64,000 nucleotides of DNA from Sphingomonas sp. (GCF_017744835.1 NZ_JAGIAM010000006.1:270930-334929); one strand, 5' to 3'. Counted from the stretch's first letter, positions 37,264 through 46,951 are shown. Notes: generated by a model not told the origin, from the letters alone. Translations and numbers: made by a program.

Positions 37264-38424
37264 TCAGGCCGGCGCGGCCGAGGCCATGATGTCGGCCAGA
37301 TATTTGTCCGAATAGTCGACGCAGATCTCGCACCACAGCAGCTTGTGGTCGGACATCTGGTTCACCCGGTAATAGCGCCTGAAATAGTCGACCCGCTTGT
37401 CGAGCGGCCGTTCCTGCCCGTCGTCCATCACCACGCGCGGGGGCTTCACCACCGTCGCATAGAATTCGGCGTCCTCGTCGCGATAGACGTGCTTGAGCAT
37501 GTCGAACACGCCCGAGTGCAGCACCTTGAAGCCCGGGTGGGCGGATTTGATCGCGACCTGGTCGTAATGGTGATCATTGCCCAGGTTGGTGGTCTGGAGC
37601 TGGGTGGGGACGGTGAACCCCGCTTCGATCAGCGCCTTCATCGTCTCGTGCTCGGGCGAGATGATGTTGAAGTCGCCGAGCAGGATATAGTTGGAATCCC
37701 ATCCCGCATCCTCGGGCCGCGTCCATTTGCGCTCCTTGGCGCGGTTCACCATCGCCTTGGCTTCGTCGACCTGACGCTGGGCGAGGAAGCGCGCGATCCG
37801 CTCGATCTCCTCGCGCCGCTGCGCCAGCCCGGCCGTCCCGGTGCCGTAGAAGATATGCACGGTGCACAGCTTGAACTTGAGCCACCCCGCGCGGAACGCG
37901 ACCGAGAAGGGCGTGCGCGCGAACTGCACCTTGGTCGTGGTGCCCGGCGCCTGCCCCGGCGCGGCGATCTCCTGCCCCTGCGGCAGCACGATCTCGCCGG
38001 CTTCCTTGCAGAACTGCACCTTGGACTTGCGATAGAGGAAGGCGAGCCGCTCGTTGTTGCCGGGCCCGCGATCGTCGGCCCCGCCGCCGGTGGTGTCGGT
38101 GACGATATAGTCCCAGCCGCTGCCCAAGTGCTTGTCGATCAGCTCCTCGAGCTTGGAGAGGTCGCGATTGACCTCCTGCACCGCCACCAGGTCGAAATGG
38201 TCGATGATCTCGGCGATGTAGAGCATCGATTCGGGCGTCCGGTCGTATCCGCCACCGTCGCCGAAATGCATCAGGTTCCAGGTCGCGAGCCGCAGGCTGC
38301 GCTCGTCGGTGCCGGCGTGGATCTGCTCGCGCAGTGCCGCCTTCAGGTCCGCCAGCCGCTCGGCGACGAACTTGCGATGGACGGGATTCTCGAACTGCCA
38401 GCGCAGCGAATTGATCAAGGTCAT
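37264..38424 (-). CDS. Endonuclease/exonuclease/phosphatase (EEP) family protein
   Basis: A 386-residue protein of the EEP superfamily, which includes DNases and phosphodiesterases. Motifs are ATWNLMHFG near residue 48, AVQEVNR with the metal-binding glutamate, LLGDFNIISPEHE with catalytic Asp-Asn, and MSDHKLLW with the C-terminal histidine. No signal peptide, so it is cytosolic. Substrate (DNA, phospholipid head group or other) is not determined. It lies 60 bp upstream of the kinase-less receptor on the same strand. Confidence 0.9.
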   Translation of the reverse strand: MTLINSLRWQFENPVHRKFVAERLADLKAALREQIHAGTDERSLRLATWNLMHFGDGGGYDRTPESMLYIAEIIDHFDLVAVQEVNRDLSKLEELIDKHLGSGWDYIVTDTTGGGADDRGPGNNERLAFLYRKSKVQFCKEAGEIVLPQGQEIAAPGQAPGTTTKVQFARTPFSVAFRAGWLKFKLCTVHIFYGTGTAGLAQRREEIERIARFLAQRQVDEAKAMVNRAKERKWTRPEDAGWDSNYILLGDFNIISPEHETMKALIEAGFTVPTQLQTTNLGNDHHYDQVAIKSAHPGFKVLHSGVFDMLKHVYRDEDAEFYATVVKPPRVVMDDGQERPLDKRVDYFRRYYRVNQMSDHKLLWCEICVDYSDKYLADIMASAAPA

Positions 38425-38489
38425 GAACGCATCTCCCCCAGTGCGCCGCCCGTAGGCGGCCGGTGATGCGACCCTGAGTTGCAGCCGTC

Positions 38490-39734
38490 TTACGCGGCCC
38501 TGCGAAGCTCCAGACGTCCCCAGATCTCGACCAGCGCGTCCACCAGCTCGCGCATCATGCCCTCGTCATGGCTCGGGCCGGGCGTGAAGCGCAGCCGCTC
38601 GGTGCCGCGCGGCACGGTGGGATAGTTGATCGGCTGGACGTACACGCCATACTCGGCGAGCAATATGTCGCTGATCTTCTTGGCCTTGACCGGATCGCCG
38701 ACCATCAGCGGCACGATGTGCGTGGTCGAGGGGATCACCGGCAGCCCGGCCTCGGCCATCAGCGCCTTGAGCCGCGCCGCGGCCGCCTGCTGGCCGGTGC
38801 GTTCCTCGTTGGAGGTCTTGAGGTGCTTCACACTCGCCAGCGCACCGGCGACGAGCACGGGCGAGAGCGAAGTGGTGAAGATGAAGCCCGGCGCATAGCT
38901 GCGGATCACGTCGATGATCATCTGGTCGGCGGCGATGTAGCCGCCCATCACGCCGAACGCCTTGCCCAGCGTGCCTTCGATGATCGTCAGGCGATGCGCG
39001 ACGCCGTCGCGCTCGGAAATGCCGCCGCCGCGCGCGCCGTACATGCCCACGGCATGGACTTCGTCGAGATAGGTCAGCGCATTATACTTGTCGGCCAGGT
39101 CGCAGATCTCGGCGATCGGCGCCACGTCGGCGTCCATCGAATAGACGCTCTCAAAGGCGATCAGCTTGGGCGCCGCGGGATCGTCCGCCGCGAGCAGCTC
39201 TTCCAGATGCGCGAGATCGTTGTGGCGCCACACGCGCTTCTCGCAGCCCGAGTTGCGGATGCCCGCGATCATCGATGCGTGGTTGAGCGCGTCCGAATAG
39301 ACGATGCAGCCCGGCATCAGCTTGGCGAGCGTCGAGAGCGTCGCCTCGTTCGAGACATAGCCCGAGGTGAAGAGCAGCGCGCCTTCCTTGCCGTGAAGGT
39401 CGGCCAGCTCGTGCTCGAGGTTGATGTGGTAGTGCGTGTTGCCGCCGATGTTGCGCGTGCCGCCCGAGCCGGCGCCGACGTCGTGGAGCGCCTCCTCCAT
39501 CGCCTCGATCACTTTGGGATGCTGGCCCATCGACAGATAGTCGTTCGAGCACCAGACCGTGATCGGCTTGGGTCCGTTGTGCCCCGCGAAGCAGCGCGCA
39601 TTGGGGAACATGCCCTTGTTGCGCAGGACGTCGATGAACACGCGATAGCGGCCCTCGGCGTGCAGCCGGTCGATCGCCTGACTGAATACCCGCGAATAGT
39701 CGACGGCGGGCGACGGGCTGTCCTGGATAGGCAT
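38490..39734 (-). CDS. hemA: 5-aminolevulinate synthase
   Basis: This 414-residue PLP enzyme makes 5-aminolevulinate from glycine and succinyl-CoA, the C4 entry into haem synthesis found in alphaproteobacteria. The PLP lysine is K258 in [13 protein letters not shown]. Others are [24 protein letters not shown] and the glycine-rich CoA region. The length matches alphaproteobacterial HemA. ATG at 39732-39734 has GGGGAG 6 bp upstream; a longer open frame is excluded for lack of homology. It is unrelated to the PLP-dependent bioF in this window except for sharing the alpha-oxoamine synthase fold. Confidence 0.98.
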   Translation of the reverse strand: MPIQDSPSPAVDYSRVFSQAIDRLHAEGRYRVFIDVLRNKGMFPNARCFAGHNGPKPITVWCSNDYLSMGQHPKVIEAMEEALHDVGAGSGGTRNIGGNTHYHINLEHELADLHGKEGALLFTSGYVSNEATLSTLAKLMPGCIVYSDALNHASMIAGIRNSGCEKRVWRHNDLAHLEELLAADDPAAPKLIAFESVYSMDADVAPIAEICDLADKYNALTYLDEVHAVGMYGARGGGISERDGVAHRLTIIEGTLGKAFGVMGGYIAADQMIIDVIRSYAPGFIFTTSLSPVLVAGALASVKHLKTSNEERTGQQAAAARLKALMAEAGLPVIPSTTHIVPLMVGDPVKAKKISDILLAEYGVYVQPINYPTVPRGTERLRFTPGPSHDEGMMRELVDALVEIWGRLELRRAA

Positions 39735-40031
39735 GGCGGCTCCCCTACGCCCAAAATAAGCGGAATTCCAGTCGGCCGGGCATAAGCAATTCTTCCCGAT
39801 ACCATAGCCTGAGCGCCTGAGTCGCCGGCATGATCCCGAGTCGAAATCGTACCACGCGAAACATGTTAGCGGTAAAAACAACGCAAGTCCGCCAAAGTCC
39901 TCGCAAGCACCCGGGACGATTCGGACTCCGCCGTGCAATATGGTATGTGGATAACACTGCGGACGACTCGCTGGACAAGCATGTTCGCAGCTGAGGGCCT
40001 CGCTGCTCCCGCTTGGATACGGAGCGAAGAC
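39735..40031. other. 297-bp intergenic region between hemA and a small divergent gene
   Basis: This gap holds the promoters of hemA and of the 53-residue gene at 40032. AT-rich parts at about 39845-39890 (including CATGTTAGCGGTAAAAACAA) may contain the promoter for hemA. No terminator, RNA or recognised operator was found; no FNR-type TTGAT-N4-ATCAA palindrome is present. Confidence 0.4.
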
Positions 40032-40193
40032 ATGGGTAACCGGGACCTGGAGTATTTTGTTCGCCGAGAGCGGCAGGAACGCGAGCATGCTGCCCGCGCC
40101 GACGATACCACCGCGCGCCGCGTCCACCTCGAGATGGCCGAGCGCTATTCGGCCAAGCTCCGCGAGATCGTGCCCGCGACCCTGCAGGCCTGA
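40032..40193 (+). CDS. Small charged protein, 53 residues
   Basis: A short soluble protein starting [20 protein letters not shown] and continuing with [19 protein letters not shown], highly charged and predicted to be helical throughout. The ATG at 40032 has GGAG 7 bp upstream and is preferred over two upstream ATGs that add an unrelated stretch. Small proteins with this '[15 protein letters not shown]' pattern recur in sphingomonads, with unknown role. It converges on murI, ending 7 bp from that stop. Confidence 0.68.
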   Translation: MGNRDLEYFVRRERQEREHAARADDTTARRVHLEMAERYSAKLREIVPATLQA

Positions 40194-40199
40194 GCGCCG

Positions 40200-41015
40200 T
40201 CACAGCGCTTCGACATTCTCCAATCCATAGCGTGCGAGCGCGGGCCGGAGGCTTTCGGCCCGGGCATCCAGCGCCGTGAACACCGCGCGCCCGGGCGCCG
40301 GCGCCTCGGGCCATTGCTGGCCTTGGGTCAGATAGGCGACGCGCCGCGCGATTCCCGGCCCACCGTCGACGAACGCCACCGGATGCGGTGCCGCCGCGGC
40401 AAGCTCGGCCTCGAGCAGCGGGAAATGCGTGCAGGCGTTGACGATCACATCCAGCCGCTCGCCGCCGGGCTGCGCGAACAGCCCTTCGAGCACGCCGCGC
40501 AGCCTTGCCGGCTCGGGCGCCGTGCCGGCCAGCTTGGTCTCTGCCATTTCCACCAGCTCGGCCGACCCGTGGCGCAGCACGACGCAGTCGCTGGCGAAGC
40601 GCGCCGCGAGATCGTCGACATAGGGCTGGCGCACCGTCGCCTCGGTGCCGAGCACGCCGATCACGCGGGTGCGGCTCGCCTCGGCGGCGGGCTTGACCGC
40701 AGGCACCGTGCCCACGATCGGCAGGTCGAGCGCCGCGCGGACGTGCTGGAGCGCGATCGTCGAGGCGGTGTTGCACGCGATCACGACCAGCCGCGGGTCG
40801 AAGCGCTCGGCGAGCCGCCCGAGCAGCGCCGGCACCCGCGCGGCGATCTCCGCCTCACTGCGCGTGCCATAGGGGAAGCCTGCCGAGTCCGCGACATAGA
40901 CCAGCGGCGCCTGCGGCAGCAGCCGCGCAGTCGGCGCGAGCACCGAAAGCCCTCCCACGCCGGAATCGAAGAAGAGCACGGGGCGGGAGTCGGTCATGGG
41001 CGGAGGCTGGTCCAT
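40200..41015 (-). CDS. murI: Glutamate racemase
   Basis: This 271-residue cofactor-independent racemase makes D-glutamate for peptidoglycan. The two catalytic cysteines are C81 in IACNTAS and a second in VNACTHFPLLE; FFDSGVGGLSV and DSAGFPYG are standard N-terminal motifs. ATG at 41013-41015 and a second in-frame ATG six codons later (MTDSRPV) are both possible. It is divergent from plsY across about 60 bp that contains the palindrome CTTGCGCGCAAG. Confidence 0.96.
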   Translation of the reverse strand: MDQPPPMTDSRPVLFFDSGVGGLSVLAPTARLLPQAPLVYVADSAGFPYGTRSEAEIAARVPALLGRLAERFDPRLVVIACNTASTIALQHVRAALDLPIVGTVPAVKPAAEASRTRVIGVLGTEATVRQPYVDDLAARFASDCVVLRHGSAELVEMAETKLAGTAPEPARLRGVLEGLFAQPGGERLDVIVNACTHFPLLEAELAAAAPHPVAFVDGGPGIARRVAYLTQGQQWPEAPAPGRAVFTALDARAESLRPALARYGLENVEAL

Positions 41016-41074
41016 TAATCCGGATTGTTGCGCCCGACTAACGGACGCCCTAGCTTGCGCGCAAGCAGGGGGTA

Positions 41075-41686
41075 GTGCGCGTGACGAGTGAAATCCTTTG
41101 GGCCCAGCCGGCAGCGGCGATCGTGCTCGGCTATCTGCTCGGCTCGATCCCCTTCGGCGTGCTGCTCACGCGCATGGCCGGCGCCGGCGACCTGCGCCAG
41201 ATCGGTTCGGGCAACATCGGCGCCACCAATGTGCTGCGTACCGGCCGCAAGGGGCTGGCGGCGGCGACGCTGCTGCTCGATCTCGCCAAGGGCGCGGCGG
41301 CGGTGCTGCTCGCCGCCTGGCTGCTTCCCGGCAACGAGCTGCTCGCGGGCGGCGCGGCCTTCATCGGCCATTGCTATCCGGTCTGGCTCAAGTTCCGCGG
41401 CGGCAAGGGCGTGGCGACGCTGATGGGCGTCGTGGTCGCGCTCCACTGGCCGTCGGGATTGGTCTATGCCGCGATCTGGCTCGGGCTGCTCGCGGCGCTG
41501 CGGATCTCCTCGCTCGCCGGAATGACCGCCGCGGTGAGCGCGCCGGTGAGCGCGGCCTGGTGGGGGCGGATCGAGCTGGTGATGCTCTTCCTCGCGCTGT
41601 CGCTGATCGTGCTGTGGAAGCACCGCGCCAACATCGATCGCCTGCTCAGCGGCACCGAGCCGCGCATCGGCAGCAAGAATGGCTGA
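41075..41686 (+). CDS. plsY: Glycerol-3-phosphate acyltransferase PlsY
   Basis: This 203-residue inner-membrane enzyme uses acyl-phosphate to acylate glycerol-3-phosphate in the first step of phospholipid synthesis. Motifs are GSIPFGVLLTR, GSGNIGATNVLR and FRGGKGVAT on cytoplasmic loops, with about five to six TM helices. It starts at GTG 41075 after AGGGGG; another GTG lies 6 bp on. Its end overlaps dprA by 8 bp, indicating coupling. The plsY-dprA pair is common in alphaproteobacteria. Confidence 0.96.
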   Translation: MRVTSEILWAQPAAAIVLGYLLGSIPFGVLLTRMAGAGDLRQIGSGNIGATNVLRTGRKGLAAATLLLDLAKGAAAVLLAAWLLPGNELLAGGAAFIGHCYPVWLKFRGGKGVATLMGVVVALHWPSGLVYAAIWLGLLAALRISSLAGMTAAVSAPVSAAWWGRIELVMLFLALSLIVLWKHRANIDRLLSGTEPRIGSKNG

Positions 41687-42761
41687 TCCGCGCGAGCCGC
41701 GGCTTCGTCTGCTGCGCTCGGCGAATATCGGCCCCGTTACCTGGCGCCAGCTCATCGCCCGCTTCGGCACGGCCGAGGCGGCGCTCGAGGCCTTGCCCAT
41801 GCTTGCCGCGCGGGGAGGGGGCAGGGCGCCCGCGCTCGCCGATCCGGGCGCGGTGCGGCGCGAGATCGCTGCGGTCGAGAAGCTCGGCGCGCGCTATCTC
41901 TTCGTCGACGACCCCGACTATCCGCCGCTGCTCGCCGAGCTCGACAGCGCGCCGCCCGCGCTGATCCTGCGTGGCCGGATCGATCTCGCGCACCGGCCCT
42001 GCGTCGCGATGGTCGGCGCGCGCAATGCCTCGGCCGCCGCCTGCCGCTTCGCGCGCCAGCTCGCGCTGGGACTGGCGGAGGCGGGGGCGACCGTGGTCTC
42101 GGGCCTCGCCCGCGGCATCGACACGGCGGCGCACATCGGATCGATCGGCGGCGGCACCGTGGGCGTGATCGCGAGCGGGATCGACCAGGTCTTCCCGCCC
42201 GAGAACGCCGAGCTGCAGGAACGCATCGCCCGCGAAGGCCTGCTGCTCGCCGAGCAGCCCCCCGGCACTGAGCCGCTCGCGCGCTTCTTCCCCGCGCGCA
42301 ACCGCATCATCGCCGGCCTCGCGCTCGGCACCGTGGTGGTCGAGGCCGCGCCCAAGTCCGGATCGCTGATCACCGCGCGCATCGCCGGCGAGGCGGGGCG
42401 CGAGGTCATGGCCGTCCCCGGCTCGCCGCTCGACCCGCGCGCGCAGGGCTGCAACCTGCTGATCCGAGAAGGCGCGACTCTGGTGCAGAGCGTCGACGAC
42501 ATCCTCGAGATGCTGCGCCCGATCGATCCGCGCGCGGTCCGCGCGCCGGGTGCCGGCTACCAGGGTCAGCCGCCCGAGGACGCCAGCGATGCCGAGCGCC
42601 GCACGGTGACCGCGCTGCTCGGCCCGGTGCCGGTGAGCGTCGACGAACTGATCCGCCAGTCGGGCCTCGCGCCCGCACTGGTCCAGACCGTGCTCCTCGA
42701 GCTCGAGCTGGCCGGAAGGCTCGAGCGGCATGCCGGCGGCAGAACGAGTTTGATCGGCTAA
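41679..42761 (+). CDS. dprA: DNA processing protein DprA
   Basis: A 360-residue RecA loader for transforming DNA. The Rossmann-fold domain has VAMVGARNASAAACRFA, SGLARGIDTAAHIG, GVIASGIDQVFPPEN, ARFFPARNRIIAGLA and SGSLITARIAGEAGR. The N-terminal SAM-like region and a C-terminal winged-helix-like domain (VDELIRQSGLAPALVQTVLLELELAGRLER) are both present, so it is full length. ATG at 41679 is inside the end of plsY. Confidence 0.96.
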   Translation: MADPREPRLRLLRSANIGPVTWRQLIARFGTAEAALEALPMLAARGGGRAPALADPGAVRREIAAVEKLGARYLFVDDPDYPPLLAELDSAPPALILRGRIDLAHRPCVAMVGARNASAAACRFARQLALGLAEAGATVVSGLARGIDTAAHIGSIGGGTVGVIASGIDQVFPPENAELQERIAREGLLLAEQPPGTEPLARFFPARNRIIAGLALGTVVVEAAPKSGSLITARIAGEAGREVMAVPGSPLDPRAQGCNLLIREGATLVQSVDDILEMLRPIDPRAVRAPGAGYQGQPPEDASDAERRTVTALLGPVPVSVDELIRQSGLAPALVQTVLLELELAGRLERHAGGRTSLIG

Positions 42762-42844
42762 AGCAAAACCATCGTTACGGCCCTGGCAAGTCGGTCGCCG
42801 GTACCTACATGCCGGCGGCAACCGCTTCCTCAGGGAGAAATGAC

Positions 42845-43747
42845 ATGGCCGACGCCCCCGATCCCGCGAACAACCAGCCCGCCGGCTATGTCCCGCCCAA
42901 GGTGTGGACCTGGGACGCTCCCAGCGGCGGCCAGTTCGCCAGCATCAACCGCCCTGTCTCCGGCGCCACGCACGAGAAGGTGCTGCCGGTCGGCGCGCAT
43001 CCGCTCCAGCTCTATTCGCTCGGCACGCCTAACGGGCAGAAGGTGACGATCCTGCTCGAGGAGCTGCTCGCCGCCGGCCATTCGGGCGCCGAGTACGACG
43101 CCTGGAAGATCGACATCGGCGCCGGCGACCAGTTCGGCAGCGGCTTCGTCGAGATCAATCCCAACTCGAAGATCCCCGCCCTGGTCGATCATTCGGTCGA
43201 TCCCAACATCCGCGTGTTCGAGAGCGGCGCGATTCTGATCTACCTCGCCGAGAAGTTCGGCGCCTTCCTGCCGACCGATCCGGCGAAGCGCGCGACGACG
43301 CTCAGCTGGCTGATGTGGCAGATGGGCTCGGCGCCCTTCCTCGGCGGCGGCTTCGGCCATTTCTTCGCCTATGCGCCCATCAAGATCGAGTATGCGATCA
43401 ACCGCTACGCCATGGAGGCCAAGCGCCAGCTCCATGTGCTCGACACCCATCTGGCGGACAATCGCTATCTGGCGGGCGACGAGTACACGATCGCCGACAT
43501 GGCGGTCTGGCCCTGGTACGGCGGCGTGGCGCGCGGCGATACCTATTCCGGCGCGGCCGAGTTCCTGAACGCGGCCGAGTACAAGCACCTCAACCGCTGG
43601 ACCGAGGAAGTCGCCGCGCGCGAGCCGGTGCAGCGCGGCCGCCTGGTCAACCGCGGCTCGGGGCCCGAGGAATATCGCCTCGCCGAGCGCCACGCCGCCG
43701 CCGACATCGACGCGATCCGCGCCAAGATGAAGGCGGCCGGCGCCTAG
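42845..43747 (+). CDS. yghU: YghU-type glutathione S-transferase family protein
   Basis: A 300-residue protein with an N-terminal thioredoxin-like domain (LQLYSLGTPNGQKVTILLEELL) and C-terminal helical GST domain (YAINRYAMEAKRQLHVLDTHL). INPNSKIPALVDH and FESGAILIYLAEK are glutathione-site motifs. The N-terminal extension (VPPKVWTWDAPSGGQFASINRP) is diagnostic for YghU, which binds two glutathiones and reduces disulfides. ATG at 42845 has AGGGAG about 9 bp upstream. It converges on a VOC gene with a 4-bp overlap. Confidence 0.94.
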   Translation: MADAPDPANNQPAGYVPPKVWTWDAPSGGQFASINRPVSGATHEKVLPVGAHPLQLYSLGTPNGQKVTILLEELLAAGHSGAEYDAWKIDIGAGDQFGSGFVEINPNSKIPALVDHSVDPNIRVFESGAILIYLAEKFGAFLPTDPAKRATTLSWLMWQMGSAPFLGGGFGHFFAYAPIKIEYAINRYAMEAKRQLHVLDTHLADNRYLAGDEYTIADMAVWPWYGGVARGDTYSGAAEFLNAAEYKHLNRWTEEVAAREPVQRGRLVNRGSGPEEYRLAERHAAADIDAIRAKMKAAGA

Positions 43748-44142
43748 GCGTTGCTGCGGTAGCAGGCCTCGATGTTGTTGCCGTCGGGATCGAGCAGGAA
43801 GGCGCCATAATAGCCGGGCACGCCCTGGCGCGGGCCCGGCGCGCCATGGTCCCGCCCGCCCGCCGCGAGCCCGGCGGCGTGGAAGGCGCGGACCGTCGCC
43901 TCGCTGTCGGCGCGGAAGGCGACGTGCATCTGGTTGATCCCCGCACGCGAACCCTCGATCCAGTAGGAGGGCCGCAGCGTGCCGATCCACAGATAGGGGA
44001 TCGGCTCCTCGGCGCTCTTGCCGAACAGGAAGCTGTCGGGGCCGTTGCTCGCCGTCGCCAGCCCCAGCGCCCCGGCAATCGCGTCGTAGAAGCGGCGGGC
44101 CCTGGCAAGATCGGTGACGACGATGGCGGTGTGGTCGAACAT
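43744..44142 (-). CDS. VOC family protein (glyoxalase/bleomycin-resistance fold)
   Basis: A 132-residue single-domain VOC protein starting MFDHTAIVVTDLARARRFYDA with H4 as potential metal ligand and FLLDPDGNNIEACY at the C terminus with the conserved Glu. The family includes lyases, dioxygenases and resistance proteins; substrate unknown. ATG 44142 is chosen over a GTG three codons earlier. It is about 100 bp from the divergent topA gene and converges on yghU. Confidence 0.87.
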   Translation of the reverse strand: MFDHTAIVVTDLARARRFYDAIAGALGLATASNGPDSFLFGKSAEEPIPYLWIGTLRPSYWIEGSRAGINQMHVAFRADSEATVRAFHAAGLAAGGRDHGAPGPRQGVPGYYGAFLLDPDGNNIEACYRSNA

Positions 44143-44242
44143 TGCGAACACAACCGTAAGTGGTCGATACCGGTTCCCCGCTTGACGCCGCCCGCCGGCT
44201 CCCCAACCTCATACGCGTACGCGTAAGGAACCCGATCTCTCC

Positions 44243-46783
44243 ATGCAGCTCGTCATCGTAGAATCGCCGGCCAAGGCGAAGACCATCGAGAAATATCTCG
44301 GCAAGGACTATCGCGTCCTCGCCTCCTACGGCCATGTCCGCGACTTGCCCGCGCGCGACGGGTCGGTGGACCCCGACGAAGGGTTCGCGATGGAGTGGGA
44401 GACCTATGCCGACAAGTCGAAGCAGCTCAAGGCGATCGCCGACGAGGCCAAGAAGGCCGACCGGCTGATCCTCGCGACCGACCCTGATCGCGAGGGGGAG
44501 GCGATCAGCTGGCACGTCCAGGAAGTGCTCAGGAACAAGAAGGCGCTTCCCAAGGAAGTCGAGCGCGTCACCTTCAACGCGATCACCAAGCCCGCGATCC
44601 TCCAGGCGATGGAGCATCCGCGCGAGCTCGATACCGACCTGATCGACGCCTATCGCGCCCGCCGCGCGCTCGATTATCTCGTCGGCTTCACGCTCTCGCC
44701 GGTACTGTGGCGCAAGCTGCCGGGCGCCAAGTCGGCGGGCCGCGTCCAGTCGGTCGCGCTGCGGTTGATCGTCGAGCGCGAGCGCGAGATCGAAGGCTTC
44801 AAGGCGCAGGAATATTGGTCGGTCATCGCCGAGATGGAGCAGGACGGCACGCCCTTCCAGGCGCGGCTGGTCAAGTGGAAGGGCGCCAAGCTCGAGCGCC
44901 TGTCGATCGCCGACGGCAAGACTGCCGAGGCCGCTAAGAAAGCCGTCGAGGAAGGCCGCTTCTCGGTCGCGTCGGTCGAGACCAAGCCGGCGACGCGCAA
45001 CCCGCCGCCGCCCTTCACCACCTCGACGCTCCAGCAGGAGGCGGCGCGCAAGCTCGGCTTCTCGGCCAGCCATACGATGCGCATCGCCCAGGCGCTCTAC
45101 GAGGACGGCGCGATCACCTATATGCGTACCGACGGCGTCCAGATGGACCCCGGCGCGATCCAGGAGGCGCGCAAGGCGATCGCGACGCGCTATGACGGCT
45201 CGTACGTGCCCGACAAGCCGCGCCAGTATCAGACCAAGGCCAAGAACGCCCAGGAAGCGCACGAGGCGATCCGCCCGACCGACTTCTCCAAGGATCGCGC
45301 CGGCTCGGGCGACCATGCCAAGCTCTACGACCTGATCTGGAAGCGCGCGCTCGCCAGCCAGATGGCTTCCGCGAGAATGGAGCGCACCACGATCGATCTC
45401 GAGGACGGCAGCGGCCAGCATGGCCTCCGCGCTACCGGTCAGGTCGTGCTCTTCCCCGGCTATCTCGCGCTCTACGAGGAAGGCCGCGACGACGAGGGCG
45501 ACGAGGACAGCCGCCGCCTGCCCCGCATGAGCGAAGGCGCCACGCCCGCCAAGAAGGCGGTCAACGCCGAGCAGCATTTCACCCAGCCGCCGCCGCGCTT
45601 CTCCGAGGCTTCGCTGGTCAAAAGGCTCGAGGAGCTCGGCATCGGCCGGCCCTCGACCTATGCCTCGATCATCCAGGTGCTCAAGGACCGCGCCTATGTC
45701 CGCGTCGAGAAGAACCGCTTCTTCGCCGAGGAATCGGGCCGGCTGCTGACTGCGTTCCTCGAGCGCTTCTTCCAGAAGTACGTCAGCTACGATTTCACCG
45801 CCGAGCTCGAGGAAGAGCTCGACGACGTGTCGGGCGGCCGCGCCGCCTGGCAGGAAGTGCTCGAGCAGTTCTGGCGCGACTTCAAGCCGCGCACCAGCGA
45901 AGTGATGGAGCAGAAGCCGTCGGACATCACCGCGGCGCTCGACGAGTTCCTCGCCCCCTATCTCTTCCCCGAAAAGGCCGACGGCAGCGATCCGCGGCTC
46001 TGCCCGAACTGCGGCAACGGCAAGCTGGCGCTGCGCGGCGGGCGCTTCGGGGCGTTCATCGCCTGCTCCAACTATCCCGAGTGCAAGTTCACGCGTCGCT
46101 TCGCCCAGCCGGGCGGCGAGGCGGGCGCGGAGTCGGGGCCCGAGGTGCTGGGCGTGGATCCGGAAACGGGGCTGCAGGTCGAGCGCAAGTCGGGCCGCTT
46201 CGGGCCGTACATCCAGCTCGGCGAAGGCAAGGAAGCGCCGCGCGCCTCGATCCCCAAGGACGTCGATCTCGACCTCGAATGGGCGCTGAAGCTGCTCAAG
46301 CTGCCGCGCACGATCGGCAATCACCCGGAGACCGGCAATCCGATCACCGCCTCGATCGGCCGCTATGGCCCCTATCTGGCGCATGACGGCAAATATGCCC
46401 GGCTCCAGTCGACCGCCGAAGTGTTCGAGACCGGCATGAACGCCGCGGTGGTCAAGCTCGCCGAGGCCGCGGCGAACGGCGGCCGGCCCGCACGCGGAGC
46501 GAGCCGCGAGCCGCTCAAGATCATCGGCAAGCACCCGCGCACCGAGGCCGAGATCAAGCTGATGGACGGCCGCTACGGCGCGTACATCACCGACGGCGAG
46601 ACCAATGCGACGCTGCCCAAGTCGATCGACAAGGACCAGCTCACGCTCGAGGAAGCCGCCCAGCTGATCGACGCCAAGGCTGCCGCCGGCCCCGCCAAGG
46701 GCAAGGGCCGCAAGAAGGCGGCCCCGAAGAAGGCAGCGGCCAAGAAGGCTCCGGCGAAGAAGGCGGCGGCGAAGAAGGGCTGA
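44243..46783 (+). CDS. topA: DNA topoisomerase I
   Basis: An 846-residue type IA topoisomerase that relaxes negative supercoils. The Toprim domain has IVESPAKAKTIEKYLG and ATDPDREGEAISWHV; the active tyrosine is Y293 in AITYMRTDG. A C-terminal zinc finger uses CPNC and CSNYPEC, followed by three DUF-like topoisomerase repeats (SGRFGPYIQLG, IGRYGPYLAHDG, DGRYGAYITDG). The tail is a histone-H1-like run of Lys-Ala (KKAAPKKAAAKKAPAKK), common in alphaproteobacteria and likely to help DNA binding. ATG at 44243 follows a short GGAACC. Confidence 0.98.
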   Translation: MQLVIVESPAKAKTIEKYLGKDYRVLASYGHVRDLPARDGSVDPDEGFAMEWETYADKSKQLKAIADEAKKADRLILATDPDREGEAISWHVQEVLRNKKALPKEVERVTFNAITKPAILQAMEHPRELDTDLIDAYRARRALDYLVGFTLSPVLWRKLPGAKSAGRVQSVALRLIVEREREIEGFKAQEYWSVIAEMEQDGTPFQARLVKWKGAKLERLSIADGKTAEAAKKAVEEGRFSVASVETKPATRNPPPPFTTSTLQQEAARKLGFSASHTMRIAQALYEDGAITYMRTDGVQMDPGAIQEARKAIATRYDGSYVPDKPRQYQTKAKNAQEAHEAIRPTDFSKDRAGSGDHAKLYDLIWKRALASQMASARMERTTIDLEDGSGQHGLRATGQVVLFPGYLALYEEGRDDEGDEDSRRLPRMSEGATPAKKAVNAEQHFTQPPPRFSEASLVKRLEELGIGRPSTYASIIQVLKDRAYVRVEKNRFFAEESGRLLTAFLERFFQKYVSYDFTAELEEELDDVSGGRAAWQEVLEQFWRDFKPRTSEVMEQKPSDITAALDEFLAPYLFPEKADGSDPRLCPNCGNGKLALRGGRFGAFIACSNYPECKFTRRFAQPGGEAGAESGPEVLGVDPETGLQVERKSGRFGPYIQLGEGKEAPRASIPKDVDLDLEWALKLLKLPRTIGNHPETGNPITASIGRYGPYLAHDGKYARLQSTAEVFETGMNAAVVKLAEAAANGGRPARGASREPLKIIGKHPRTEAEIKLMDGRYGAYITDGETNATLPKSIDKDQLTLEEAAQLIDAKAAAGPAKGKGRKKAAPKKAAAKKAPAKKAAAKKG

Positions 46784-46789
46784 GTGGCA

Positions 46790-46946
46790 ACCATTCCCCT
46801 CCCTGAAAGGGAGGGGCTAGGGGTGGGTCTAGCGCTGGGCGAGGCTCGATGCCTCGACCGGCGCTCCTGGCGAGCTGCTATCGATTCTTTGGAGCGCGCA
46901 GACGCGCGCACCCACCCCCATCCCCTCCCTTTCAGGGAGGGGCTTA
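46790..46946. repeat. Compound palindromic repeat, copy 3 of the CTCCCC/GGGGAG family
   Basis: Between topA and the convergent HHH gene. Left part: CCCCTCCCTGAAAGGGAGGGG (46797-46817), a perfect hairpin, then GCTAGGGGTGGG. Right part: CCCACCCCC then CCCCTCCCTTTCAGGGAGGGG (about 46921-46942), inverted relative to the left. The whole unit therefore folds as a long interrupted stem with internal hairpins. It is the largest copy in this window. Confidence 0.72.
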
Positions 46947-46951
46947 ACTCC

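Noticed and set aside
42830..46534. A 1234-codon open frame on the minus strand opposite topA and yghU
   Set aside because: It is opposite well-supported genes, has low-complexity Arg, Gly, Leu and Asp composition from the reverse reading of GC-rich codons, and shows no family motif.
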